This document shows positions 16,286 through 25,083 of a DNA stretch of 64,000 bases, piece by piece (positions within the stretch are counted from its first letter, which is position 1; the number at the start of each line of letters is the position of its first letter). The translations under genes were made by a program, and so were the position numbers. The notes below the pieces were generated by a model, which was not told where the DNA came from, ran no database searches, and saw only the letters and a program-made list of their open reading frames with translations. Origin of the DNA: Kitasatospora sp. NBC_00240 (lineage in GTDB: Bacteria > Actinomycetota > Actinomycetes > Streptomycetales > Streptomycetaceae); NCBI RefSeq assembly GCF_026342405.1, contig NZ_JAPEMU010000005.1, positions 1 to 64,000 of the forward strand, written 5' to 3'.

Positions 16286-19003
16286 GTGACTGGTGATCAA
16301 CAACGTGGGGGCGTCGTGGCTGGCCGTGACCTGAGGGCTCTGTTCAGCTCGAACGACCGTCAGCTGGGCGCGGACGAGGCGTTCACCAACCGCCAGGGCC
16401 AGTGGCAGGCCGTCGCGGCCTCCCTCACCGGGCACCTGCGGCGCACCAGCGACCCGAGCTTCGACGTGGAGGACCTGGAGGCGCCCCGCCGCAACGTCCT
16501 CGGCTTCCACGGCGTCGGCGGCATCGGCAAGACGACGCTGTCGCGCAAGCTGGAGGCCGCCCTCACCGACGCCGGCCAGCGGCCCGCGCAGTGGGGCGAG
16601 CCCACCTGGCCACAGAGCCGGATCCTGCCGGTGCGCATCGACCTCGCCCGCTCCGCCGGCACCGACTTCGAACAGATCGTCCTCACGATCCGCCTCGCCC
16701 TCGCCGACCTCGCACGCCCCCTGCCGGCCTTCGACATCGCACTGCGCCGCTACTGGGAGCACCAGCACCCCGGTGAGAGCCTGGAGGAGTACCTGCGGCG
16801 CAGCTCGCTGGCGAGCCGGTTCGGCAAGGCGCTGCCGCAGCAGATGCAGTCCGCGCTGGGTGACGTAGCCCAGGCGCTGCTGCTGCCCGGGACCGTCGGG
16901 ACGGCCCTGGGGCAGGTGACCGGCACGCTGGTGCGGGCCCTGCGCGAGCGGCGGCAGTCCGTGCGGGCGCTGGCCGGGTGCGTGCGGCTGGCGGACCTGC
17001 TGGAGGCCGAGCCGGACCTGGACGCGCTCTCCTACTACCCGCACCTGCTGGCGTGGGAACTCGCACAGCTGCCCGAGGGCAAGCGGCTCACCCCGGTGAT
17101 CCTGCTGGACACCTTCGAGGACACCGGCGACCGCACCCACCGCGACCTGGAGCGCCTGATCCAGCGCGTGGTGTGGCTGATGCCGAACGCGTTGTTCGTC
17201 ATCACCGGCCGCAACCGCCTGCAGTGGGCGGACGACGCCCTGCAGGGCCAGCTCGACTTCACCGGCCCCGCTGCCTGGCCGGCCCTCGCCGCGCCCGCCG
17301 TCCCGCACGCCCGCCCCGCCACGACCCTGGTCCCGCCCGGTGACGGTGGCGGGCAGGTACTGATCGGGGACTTCTCCGCCGAGGACTGCGACGACTACCT
17401 CGCGCGCCGCCTGGTGCGTGACGGCCAGGCGCTCATCGCACCCGAGCTGCGCGCCGTCATCACCGCCCGCTCGCACGGCCTGCCGCTGTTCCTGGACCTC
17501 TCGGTGATGCGCTTCCTGGAACTGCGCCGCACCGGCCGCACCCCGGCCCCCGCCGACTTCGACCACGACTTCCCCGCCCTCATCGCCCGGACCCTGCAGG
17601 ACCTCACCGCGGAGGAGCGGCACGTCCTGCGCTCTGTCACCCTGCTGGATGCCTTCGACATCCCCCTCGCCACCCGGGCCGCTGGCCTCGCCCACGACGC
17701 GGCCGCCCAGCGGCTGACCGAGCGGCCGTTCATCGGCGAGAACACCTTCGGCCTGTGGCCCTTCCACCTGCACGCCCTCATCCGCTCCACCATCCGTGGC
17801 GCCGACGACCAGGCGGACGACCGCTGGTCGCAGCGCGACTGGCGCCGCGCGGCCGAGCGAGCCTTCGCCGGCCTCGGCGAGCAGTGGACCTCCAGCACTG
17901 TGCAAGACCGGATGCTGCTCATCGGTTGCCTGCGCCAGGGCCTGCGCCTGGCCCGCGACTTCCGCCTCAACCTCGGCTGGCTCTCCGAGGCGACCTGGCG
18001 CTACATCGGCGACTCCGTGTGGGAACCCCTCGCCCCGCCCGAGCCCCCCGGCCCGGACACCCCGGCGCTGCGCACGCCGGCCGACGCGCTGGTCGAGGCC
18101 CTCAGCGCCCTGGCCCGCCGCCAGCACGAACACCGTGAGCGCACCGCCGCGCGCCTGGGCGCCGTCGTCGACACCCACCTGCTGCCGCCCGACCTGCACG
18201 ACATGACCGTCTACTACCTCGCCAAGGCACAACGCGACCTCGGCCTCAGCGACGCCTCCCGCCAGGGCATGCAGCACGTCGCCGCCGGCCAGGGCCGGCT
18301 CGCACCCGCCGCACGCCGCGGGCTCGCCCACCTCGCCCGCCTGGCCGGCGACTTCCCGACCGCCCTCACCACCGCCCTCACCCTCGGCTGGGCCGGACGC
18401 CACCACCGCGTGGAGGGCGACGTGTGGTGGGTCCAGGGCGCCATGGACCGCGCCGCGGCAGCCTACGAGAACGCCCGTCTGGAGGCCGAGCAGCACAACG
18501 TCGCCGGGGAGCGCGCCACCGCCCAGGCCCAGCGTGCTTTCGCCCTCGCCTTCACCGACCCGCGGCAGGCCGACGACGAACTCCATCTCGCCGAGCAGCT
18601 GCTCACCGGACTCGACCTGCGCGCCACCACCCTCACCACCCGGATCGCCGCCCTCATCCGCGACGCCGGCACCGCTGGCCAGGACGTAGAAGACCGGGCC
18701 GCCCTCCTGCGTACCGAGAGCGTCACGGCTGGCATCGTCGCCGCCCAGGCAGCCCTGGAACTCGCCCTCGCCTTCCACCACGCCGTCCGCGACGACCAGC
18801 ACCAGCTCGCCGCCGCGACTGAACGCCTGCGGGAACTCAGCTCAGGCGGCGACTACGCCTACTACACCGACATCACCCACTACATGGCCGGCCTCCCCCT
18901 CGACACCCCCTCCAGCGCCAGGTGGCTCGACGGCCCCGAGACCACCCGGCACCACTGGCACACCCTGGTCACCGAACGACGCGCCTACGTTCGCGGACAC
19001 TGA
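16286..19003 (+). CDS. STAND-type NTPase with helical repeat C-terminus
   Basis: 905 residues. A P-loop, NVLGFHGVGGIGKTTLSRKL (70-89), and a Walker B strand, TPVILLDTFEDTGDR (about 269-283), followed by the sensor strand ALFVITGRNRLQWAD, mark a STAND/NACHT-like ATPase. A winged-helix-like region (LTAEERHVLRSVTLLDAFDI) follows and the last 350 residues look like TPR-type helical repeats. STAND proteins serve as regulators or as phage-sensing defence ATPases (Avs-like); no nuclease or other effector domain is seen at the short N-terminus. Alternative GTG at 16316. Strong GC3 and full length suggest it is active. The IS element lies 95 bp downstream. Confidence 0.8.
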   Translation: MTGDQQRGGVVAGRDLRALFSSNDRQLGADEAFTNRQGQWQAVAASLTGHLRRTSDPSFDVEDLEAPRRNVLGFHGVGGIGKTTLSRKLEAALTDAGQRPAQWGEPTWPQSRILPVRIDLARSAGTDFEQIVLTIRLALADLARPLPAFDIALRRYWEHQHPGESLEEYLRRSSLASRFGKALPQQMQSALGDVAQALLLPGTVGTALGQVTGTLVRALRERRQSVRALAGCVRLADLLEAEPDLDALSYYPHLLAWELAQLPEGKRLTPVILLDTFEDTGDRTHRDLERLIQRVVWLMPNALFVITGRNRLQWADDALQGQLDFTGPAAWPALAAPAVPHARPATTLVPPGDGGGQVLIGDFSAEDCDDYLARRLVRDGQALIAPELRAVITARSHGLPLFLDLSVMRFLELRRTGRTPAPADFDHDFPALIARTLQDLTAEERHVLRSVTLLDAFDIPLATRAAGLAHDAAAQRLTERPFIGENTFGLWPFHLHALIRSTIRGADDQADDRWSQRDWRRAAERAFAGLGEQWTSSTVQDRMLLIGCLRQGLRLARDFRLNLGWLSEATWRYIGDSVWEPLAPPEPPGPDTPALRTPADALVEALSALARRQHEHRERTAARLGAVVDTHLLPPDLHDMTVYYLAKAQRDLGLSDASRQGMQHVAAGQGRLAPAARRGLAHLARLAGDFPTALTTALTLGWAGRHHRVEGDVWWVQGAMDRAAAAYENARLEAEQHNVAGERATAQAQRAFALAFTDPRQADDELHLAEQLLTGLDLRATTLTTRIAALIRDAGTAGQDVEDRAALLRTESVTAGIVAAQAALELALAFHHAVRDDQHQLAAATERLRELSSGGDYAYYTDITHYMAGLPLDTPSSARWLDGPETTRHHWHTLVTERRAYVRGH

Positions 19004-19097
19004 CCGCCACCCCAGGGCCCTTCGTCGCCAAGCTGCCACCGGACGTCGGGTTACCGAAAGACCCCGCCGCCCCAACCACTCCTTGCCGTTCCCAGGT

Positions 19098-21062
19098 CCT
19101 GAGTTCCGCAGTTCGTGGGCACGTACGGGCTTGCCGGGCGGTGTCGGTGCAGGTCACGGTGTTGCCCGTGAAGTTGGGTCAGCGGAACATGTGGGCACAC
19201 GTTTTCTGAAGTGAGGGTTGAATCCTCCTGGGAAGATCGTTCATGCTGTGGGCATGTACTTGCGGACCACCCAGCGGAAGAAGAAGGACGGGACGGCGGT
19301 CCGCTACGTGCAGCTCGCGCACAACCACCGCGTGGGCGGCAGCACTCAGGCCGAGGTGCTGCACAACTTCGGCCGCGAGGACCAGCTCGACACCGACGGT
19401 CTGCGCCGCCTGGTCACCTCGATCAACCGCTACCTCGGCGAGGGCGGTGACGCGGCGGCACCGGTGGTCGGCGGCGGCCTGCAGGTGACCGGCTCGCGTC
19501 CCCTGGGAGCGGTCTGGCTGCTGCAGGGCCTGTGGCGGCAGTTGGACATCGACGCCGCACTCACGAAGATCCTGGGCCCGCGCCGGTTCCGCACCGACGT
19601 CGAGCGCGTGCTGTTCGCCCTGGTCGCCAACCGCGCCGTCGCCCCGGCCTCGAAGCTCTCGGCCGCCGAGTGGGCCGGCCGCGACGCGGCGATACCGGGC
19701 CTGCAGGCGATGGACGAGGACCAGGCCTACCGGGCGATGGACCTGCTGGTGGAGGCCGACGCCCAGGCCGAGGTCCAGGAAGCGGTGTTCTTCGCGGTCG
19801 CGAACCTCCTCAACCTCGAAGTCGACCTGCTGTTCTTCGACACCACCAACACCTACTTCGAACGCGACGAGCCCGACGCGGGCGAGAACCCGTTCCGCAC
19901 TTACGGCAAGAGCAAGGACCACCGCGACGACCTGCCGCAGATCACCATCGGCCTGGCCGTCACCAAGGAGGGCGTGCCGGTTCGCTGCTGGTGCTGGCCC
20001 GGTGGCACCAGCGACCAGGCGATCCTGCCGCAGGTCAAGGACGACATGCGCGACTGGAAGCTGGGACGGGTGATCACCGTGGTGGACCGCGGCTTCTCCA
20101 GCGCGGACAACCTGGCCTACCTCACCCGCGCCGGCGGCCACTTCATCGCCGGGATGCGCATGCGCGACGGCAACGACCTCGCCGAGGCCGCCCTCGCCCG
20201 CCAGGGCCGCTACCAGAGCGTTCGCGACAACCTGCGGGTCAAGGAGGTCAAGCTCGACCAGGCCCCTGGTCGACGCTTCGTCATCTGCCACAACCCCGCT
20301 CAGGAGGAACGCGACCGCCACCACCGCGAGGAGGCGATCACCCGCATCGAGGCCGAACTGGAGCGCATCCGCACCCAGCGCGAACGCGACGCCAAACGCC
20401 TGACCACCGCGAAGGCCCGCGAACGCGCGGAGGCCACGCACGTGCGTGCCGAATGCGCACTGATCGAACACCCCACCTTGAAGCGGTGGTTGAGGACGTC
20501 GAAGAGCGGACGCCTGGCGATCGACCGTGCCAAGGTCAAGGCCGAGGGACGCCTGGACGGCAAGTACCTGCTGACCAGCTCCGACCCGCACCTGACCGCC
20601 GAGGAGATCGCGGTCGGCTACAAGGCGCTCCTGGAAGCGGAGCGCGGATTCCGCGACCTGAAGACGGTGCTGGAACTTCGGCCGGTCTTCCACCGCCTCG
20701 AACACCGCATCCGCGCGCACGTGCTGCTCTGCTGGCTCGCCCTGCTGCTGATCCGCGTCGCGGAACGCCGCACCGGTCAGACCTGGAACCGGATCAGCAC
20801 CGAACTGAGCCGCGTCCACGAGGTCACCCTCACCGGCGACGCCGGACAGCTGACCCAGACCACCCCGCTCACCAGCGAGCAGGCCACGATCTACCGCGAC
20901 TGCGGCATCCAACCGCCACCCCGGATCACCGCCGCAGACCCCGCCTGACCAGCCACAACGCAACCGCGTGGGCACACGCCCACCCGGCCACATTCCGCAT
21001 GTTCCCGCAGCTCAGCCCCCATATCGGCCGCCTCCGCATGCCTACCAACTGCGGAAGTCAGG
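19098..21062 (+). mobile_element. Intact IS1634-family insertion sequence
   Basis: 1,965-bp element. The left end, CCTGAGTTCCGCAGTTCGTG (19098-19117), and the right end, read inward as CCTGACTTCCGCAGTTGGTA (21062-21043), are imperfect terminal inverted repeats. The 5-bp direct repeat CAGGT occurs at 19093-19097 and again at 21063-21067, a target duplication showing a recent insertion. One full-length transposase is encoded. It separates the STAND NTPase from the DUF3800 gene. Three copies of a 10-bp motif, TTTCTGGGCG/TTCCTGGGCG, follow directly at the insertion site. Confidence 0.9.
19254..20948 (+). CDS. IS1634-family DDE transposase
   Basis: 564 residues from the ATG at 19254 (MYLRTTQRKKKDG, the usual family start). 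The catalytic triad is visible: the first Asp in LLFFDTTNTYFE, the second in GRVITVVDRGFSS, and the Glu in EAERGFRDLKTVLE with the conserved R-x-x-x-V-x-H-R pattern following. The insertion-like helical region ERDRHHREEAITRIEAEL is family-typical. The frame is intact, so the element is probably active. A TTG 36 bp upstream also lies in frame but adds residues not typical of the family. Confidence 0.93.
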   Translation: MYLRTTQRKKKDGTAVRYVQLAHNHRVGGSTQAEVLHNFGREDQLDTDGLRRLVTSINRYLGEGGDAAAPVVGGGLQVTGSRPLGAVWLLQGLWRQLDIDAALTKILGPRRFRTDVERVLFALVANRAVAPASKLSAAEWAGRDAAIPGLQAMDEDQAYRAMDLLVEADAQAEVQEAVFFAVANLLNLEVDLLFFDTTNTYFERDEPDAGENPFRTYGKSKDHRDDLPQITIGLAVTKEGVPVRCWCWPGGTSDQAILPQVKDDMRDWKLGRVITVVDRGFSSADNLAYLTRAGGHFIAGMRMRDGNDLAEAALARQGRYQSVRDNLRVKEVKLDQAPGRRFVICHNPAQEERDRHHREEAITRIEAELERIRTQRERDAKRLTTAKARERAEATHVRAECALIEHPTLKRWLRTSKSGRLAIDRAKVKAEGRLDGKYLLTSSDPHLTAEEIAVGYKALLEAERGFRDLKTVLELRPVFHRLEHRIRAHVLLCWLALLLIRVAERRTGQTWNRISTELSRVHEVTLTGDAGQLTQTTPLTSEQATIYRDCGIQPPPRITAADPA

Positions 21063-21191
21063 CAGGTGTTTCTGGGCGTTCCTGGGCGTTTCTGGGCGTT
21101 GCTTGCCATCGCTAGCACCATCGGCGATGATTGACAGGCAAGGTCCCATGCGTTCGTTTGAGAACGCCCAGGGGATCTTGCACCTCGTGGG

Positions 21192-21215
21192 CCCCCGGTT
21201 CTCCGGGGGTTTCTG
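21192..21215 (+). terminator. Hairpin with T-rich tail downstream of the IS
   Basis: CCCCCGG (21192-21198), loop TTCT, CCGGGGG (21203-21209), then TTTCTG. In plus orientation it would stop read-through from the transposase; it lies 22 bp past the stop codon of the minus-strand DUF3800 gene. Confidence 0.55.
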
Positions 21216-21230
21216 CGTTTCTGAGAGGCC

Positions 21231-21998
21231 TCAGGCTCCCGACGGCGGCGTCTTCCAGACAATGCCCTCACCAGCGGGATCGCCGAGCCAGCGCTCGGCA
21301 AGACGGCGGTAGGACCGTGACATCAGCCCAATCGGCGTGATTTTGGGCCAGAGAGTCGCATCGCCGCAGGCCAGGTGATGGAAAGCGGCGTAGGCGACCA
21401 TGTCAGCCGCCTGGATGAGCTGGCTGTAGGCACTGTCCTGCATCACCGGGTCCTCCAGAACCCGTCGTGAGGCCAAGGGAAGCCCCCTGTGCGTACCCCG
21501 GTAGGGTGCCGCGTTGCGGACAGCCTGCCGCCAGGCGTCCGCTGCCTCCTCCGCGCTCAGGCTGTCGGTGTCGGCGGGACCGGGGTTACCGTCCAGAACC
21601 ACCATGACGTGGGTATCCTGCGCGGCAGCCCACTCCTCAAGGTGCTCGACAAAGCAGGCATAGACATCGGGCAGGACCTTGGTCCGGCATGCCACCGTCG
21701 TGACGATCAGGTTCTCGCACCGTGCCAGGCGCTTGAGCAGCATCTCGTGCGCGGCGATCCGGCTCTTGCTGTGGAAGTTGGCTTCCTGCTCGGGAGTGGG
21801 GCAGTACCGTCCCCGTCCCTTGACGAGCTTCACCGCGTGGAGCTCCGCGTTCTTGGGGACGCCCCAGAGCGCCTCGACGTCCCGGCGCCCCTCCAGCCAG
21901 CCGTGGAGGAGATCACCCCAGCCGGCCGCCGGAACAAGCAGCCCGGTCAGGGTACGGACGCTGTCCGTTCCCGAATCATCCACGTAGCACAAGTACAC
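21231..21998 (-). CDS. DUF3800 domain protein
   Basis: 255 residues. It begins MYLCYVDDSGTDS, the acidic first strand of DUF3800, and carries the C-terminal acidic helix SAYSQLIQAADMVAYAAFHH; the middle has THVMVVLDGNPG. DUF3800 proteins adopt an RNase H-like fold with conserved carboxylates (here D7, D8 and the late D of QAAD) and often occur in mobile or defence contexts; no enzymatic activity is established for most. It sits between the IS and the large PD-(D/E)XK protein, transcribed away from the latter. Confidence 0.85.
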   Translation of the reverse strand: MYLCYVDDSGTDSVRTLTGLLVPAAGWGDLLHGWLEGRRDVEALWGVPKNAELHAVKLVKGRGRYCPTPEQEANFHSKSRIAAHEMLLKRLARCENLIVTTVACRTKVLPDVYACFVEHLEEWAAAQDTHVMVVLDGNPGPADTDSLSAEEAADAWRQAVRNAAPYRGTHRGLPLASRRVLEDPVMQDSAYSQLIQAADMVAYAAFHHLACGDATLWPKITPIGLMSRSYRRLAERWLGDPAGEGIVWKTPPSGA

Positions 21999-22097
21999 CG
22001 TCGGAATATACGGTCTACCCCTCCACCGCAGCCAACCTCCTCCCCTTCTCGCTCCTCAGGCCCACCACAGCGGTCCAGCACTGGCAGCGAACGAGCG

Positions 22098-22378
22098 TCA
22101 GGTGCCCTCGCCGGGGTGCAGGAGAACAGCGGGCCCGCAGGCTCCACGGGGTGTAGAGGACCCACGCGACGCGGTACCGGCCCGGCGACCACCGGACATG
22201 CCGGCCAGCCCAGCGGTAGACGCCGCCACACGCTCAGCACTCCCGGCGTCCAGAAGCCCTTCACCTGCACCTCCACCACTTGCCGAACCGGCAGGCCGTG
22301 ATCGGACACGCCCGCGACCGCGACGTCCAGCAGCAGCCGCGCGCCCAGTCCGCCAACCAGGCCCGGGACAGGCTGCAC
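22098..22378 (-). pseudogene. Frameshifted third copy of the SOS small-protein family
   Basis: Reading leftward, LLLDVAVAGVSDHGLP, VVEVQVKGFWTPGVLS and WRRLPLGW match the 11973-12371 protein. After GW the frame is lost by a two-base deletion, and the match resumes in another frame as RHVRWSPGRYRVAWVLYTPW. No LexA-type box is present upstream. This is a decayed paralogue. The rest of 22001-22462 is non-coding and must hold the promoters of the flanking divergent genes. Confidence 0.75.
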
Positions 22379-22462
22379 GCCATAAGCAACGCCACCTGAG
22401 ATGGCAAGTTGATGCGGGTGGCACGCCTACTCGTGTCGCCCAGCTGTGACAAGGTGACGGCC

Positions 22463-24631
22463 ATGAATCCTGGCGATGAGACAAGCTATGGAGCGGTGTT
22501 CACGGCTGCGGTACGCCCAGGCCGCGCCGTCTACCTGATCGGCGAGGGCAGTACTTCTGGCTTCCGTCGCGCCGTACAGGAGGCCAGCACACGATGGGCG
22601 GGTGCGTGCGAAGTCATCGTCGAGATTCGACCCGACGGTTCCATGAGCGACGAACATCGACGGGCGGTGGAACTGTCCGGCCCGGACGGCGCGGTGAACG
22701 TCGACGCACCGCAGGACGCCAGCACGATGGCTGCGAGCACGCTCGGGCTCGACCTCATCTCCATCGACCAGATCGACTCTGACGGTTGGACATCCTTCTC
22801 CTGCCCGCCGGCCTGGCTCGGACAGCCACCGACTGTCGACGGTTCCAACGGCCACGTGATCGCGTCAGCGGACGGCAGTCTGTGGGAAGTAGCTGCGGCA
22901 GGTGACCTGAGTGCCGAACGGGAGAGCGAGCTGCGATGGGACACACTCGCGATCCGACGTCCGTCCTCGACCGGGGAAATCGGCCAGGCACAGCTATGGC
23001 AGCACACCCTGTTGGACCGGACTGTGGCCCACTTCAGCGAGCACACGGCGACGGGAGGTGTTTCGGACGGCCCGACCATCCTGTGGCTCACCAGCGAGGG
23101 GGGTGAACTCGCCGACTGCCTCGGCTTTTGGAACGTGCGGGCTTTGCGGCCACTGCGCTTCGGAACGGTGCCGATGTACCTGCTGCCCGCGACGGGCCTG
23201 AAGGACTGGGTCGGGTTCCCTGAGCAACTGGCCGATCAGCTGCGGCGGCCGGAGGAGATCTCGCTGGACGTGCTGGTGGCAAGCCGTACCCTCGGCCCGG
23301 AGGTCCTGGACGAAGTTGCTGAGTACTTCGGTCTTGAGGAGAGTGCCGAGACAGACTTCCAGGCCGTCGTGAGGTTCCCGCCGGGTGACCGAATGCGGAC
23401 CGCACCGTTCAGCTACCGGAAGTCCATGGGCACCACCAGATTCTCTGCTTTCACGCGGACCTACGGCGAGACGACCCAGGTGGATGTGCCGGTGGTTCGG
23501 GAAAAAATCACCTTGCGGTTCCCCAGCCCGGTCCCGTTCACGGCATGGGTCGACGTACTGGTCGGTGTCACCTGTGAGCCGTTCGCAGCCTTCCCCAAAC
23601 GGGACTCTGTGGCCAAACTCGTCGACAAGAAAGCCCGTTGGCGCAATGAGGCCATCGAGGTAGCGACCTCGATGAGACGCGAAGTCCGAATCGAGCTCAA
23701 CGTGCCGACCCTTGCCACCGTGGCGAACACCCTGCTCGTGGAGCAAGCGGAACGCCATGAGACCTCGGAGAAGGGCGCTGTAGGGGTGGGCCTCATGGAT
23801 GAGACCAGCATGGCGGCGCTCGGCGAGGCCGGCGTTCTGGAGACAATCCAGAAGCTCACTACTCCGCGGACCAGCCACATGGTGAGGGCGCTGGAGCGCT
23901 TGCGCGGCAAGGAGGATCCGCTCAGCGATGCCGAGCGGGAGTTCGCCGCCCGCTGGGGTGGACGAAGCGAGCGCGTCTTCAAGTCCGCGGCCAAGCTCGG
24001 GCACGGAACCGTAGAGGCGGCGTCCGCCGCCCTGGAACGTCTCGCGGATGTCGGGTGGGCTGAGCGCGGGCTGGAGATCAAGTGCGGCGCCTGCGGCATC
24101 ACCACCTTCCTCCCGCTGTCCGGGGTCCCGGAGCGCGGGGCGGCCCGATGCCCCGGATGCGGCACGCTCGGCGGCTACACAGGCGCTGGCCAAGGCCCGT
24201 CGCTGGTGTACCGGCTCGACTCCCGAATCGACCGCGCCAGCGACCAGGGAGTCCTGCCTCATCTGCTGACCATCGCCGCTCTGCAGCGCCGCTACACCCG
24301 CAGCTGGTTCCTGCCCGGCGTGGACCTGTGGTTTCCCGGGAAGACGAACAAGATGGAGGCGGACCTTTTCGGAATCGCCGACGCGAAGGTCATCACCGGC
24401 GAGGTCAAAGCCAGCGGCGAGGAGTTCACCAAGCCGGGCCAGATCGAGAAGGATGTCAGCATCGCCGTCAACCTCGGCGCCGATCTCTACGTCATGGCCG
24501 CCATAACCACCATCCCTGAGGCAGCGCAGGAGGCCGCCAAAGTGCTGTGCCAGGAGCATGGGGTGGACATCCTCGTACTGGGACCGATGGAGCTCCGAGC
24601 CCAGACTTCGGGCAGAGCATCTGCGTCGTGA
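22463..24631 (+). CDS. Large protein with zinc ribbon and PD-(D/E)XK-like nuclease motif
   Basis: 722 residues from ATG at 22463 (MNPGDETSYG). The first 500 residues have no recognised family. Around 540-573 is a four-cysteine ribbon, CGACGITTFLPLSG followed by AARCPGCG. At about 631-650 the segment EADLFGIADAKVITGEVKAS has the D-(x)n-E-x-K spacing of a restriction-endonuclease fold, followed by a helix ending QIEKDVSIAVNLGADLYVMA, as in nuclease domains that sort DNA by a C-terminal core. GC content is lower than the core plasmid genes. With STAND, DUF3800, IS and zeta genes nearby it is a good candidate anti-phage or anti-plasmid nuclease, but that is inference. Confidence 0.7.
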   Translation: MNPGDETSYGAVFTAAVRPGRAVYLIGEGSTSGFRRAVQEASTRWAGACEVIVEIRPDGSMSDEHRRAVELSGPDGAVNVDAPQDASTMAASTLGLDLISIDQIDSDGWTSFSCPPAWLGQPPTVDGSNGHVIASADGSLWEVAAAGDLSAERESELRWDTLAIRRPSSTGEIGQAQLWQHTLLDRTVAHFSEHTATGGVSDGPTILWLTSEGGELADCLGFWNVRALRPLRFGTVPMYLLPATGLKDWVGFPEQLADQLRRPEEISLDVLVASRTLGPEVLDEVAEYFGLEESAETDFQAVVRFPPGDRMRTAPFSYRKSMGTTRFSAFTRTYGETTQVDVPVVREKITLRFPSPVPFTAWVDVLVGVTCEPFAAFPKRDSVAKLVDKKARWRNEAIEVATSMRREVRIELNVPTLATVANTLLVEQAERHETSEKGAVGVGLMDETSMAALGEAGVLETIQKLTTPRTSHMVRALERLRGKEDPLSDAEREFAARWGGRSERVFKSAAKLGHGTVEAASAALERLADVGWAERGLEIKCGACGITTFLPLSGVPERGAARCPGCGTLGGYTGAGQGPSLVYRLDSRIDRASDQGVLPHLLTIAALQRRYTRSWFLPGVDLWFPGKTNKMEADLFGIADAKVITGEVKASGEEFTKPGQIEKDVSIAVNLGADLYVMAAITTIPEAAQEAAKVLCQEHGVDILVLGPMELRAQTSGRASAS

Positions 24632-24673
24632 ACCGAGGGTCTGGACCCCTTCGGCTCACGACGCAGATTGCCT

Positions 24674-24925
24674 CTACAGGTAGGCGGCGACCGCGCCCGC
24701 GACGCCCGCAAGAGCCGCGACGGCGGTCCAGAAGAGCATGCTCATCCAGAGGGGGCCGCCCTCCTTCTTGGAGTGCGCTTCGGGAGCGTTCACGGCTGCG
24801 TTGCTGGTGGACTGGTGGTCGGTGGCGCCCATCGGCGTGACAAGGCTGAGCTGCGCGTTTCCCGTCATGCTGATGTTGATGACGGGTGCCTCGTGGCCAG
24901 TACGCGCGTTACGGTTGGCGCTCAA
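24674..24925 (-). CDS. Small single-TM protein with TTG start
   Basis: 83 residues from TTG at 24925, chosen because AGAAGGAGAAACCAC gives a strong ribosome site at correct spacing and no ATG or GTG fits. The N-terminal 55 residues are soluble and beta-like (INISMTGNAQLSLVTPMG); the C-terminus is one membrane helix (MSMLFWTAVAALAGVAGAVA), giving a C-tail-anchored topology. It follows the winged-helix gene at 25084 on the same strand. Function unknown. Confidence 0.65.
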   Translation of the reverse strand: MSANRNARTGHEAPVINISMTGNAQLSLVTPMGATDHQSTSNAAVNAPEAHSKKEGGPLWMSMLFWTAVAALAGVAGAVAAYL

Positions 24926-25083
24926 GTGGTTTCTCCTTCTGGGGCTCTGCTTGGAGCCGGGGCAGCTCTGCTTGGTCGCGTGGTGCCTCGGCGGTTGTGT
25001 GCTCGGCGGGGCGCAGTTGCTGCTGCGCCCCGCCGGCGTCCTGACGCGTGCGGGGTGGTCGTCCGGCGCAAGCGGAAGCTTGG

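Noticed and set aside
16130-18802. An 890-residue minus-strand frame over the STAND gene
   Set aside because: The plus-strand frame has Walker motifs and natural composition; the antisense product is Gly/Val/Glu-rich and motif-free.
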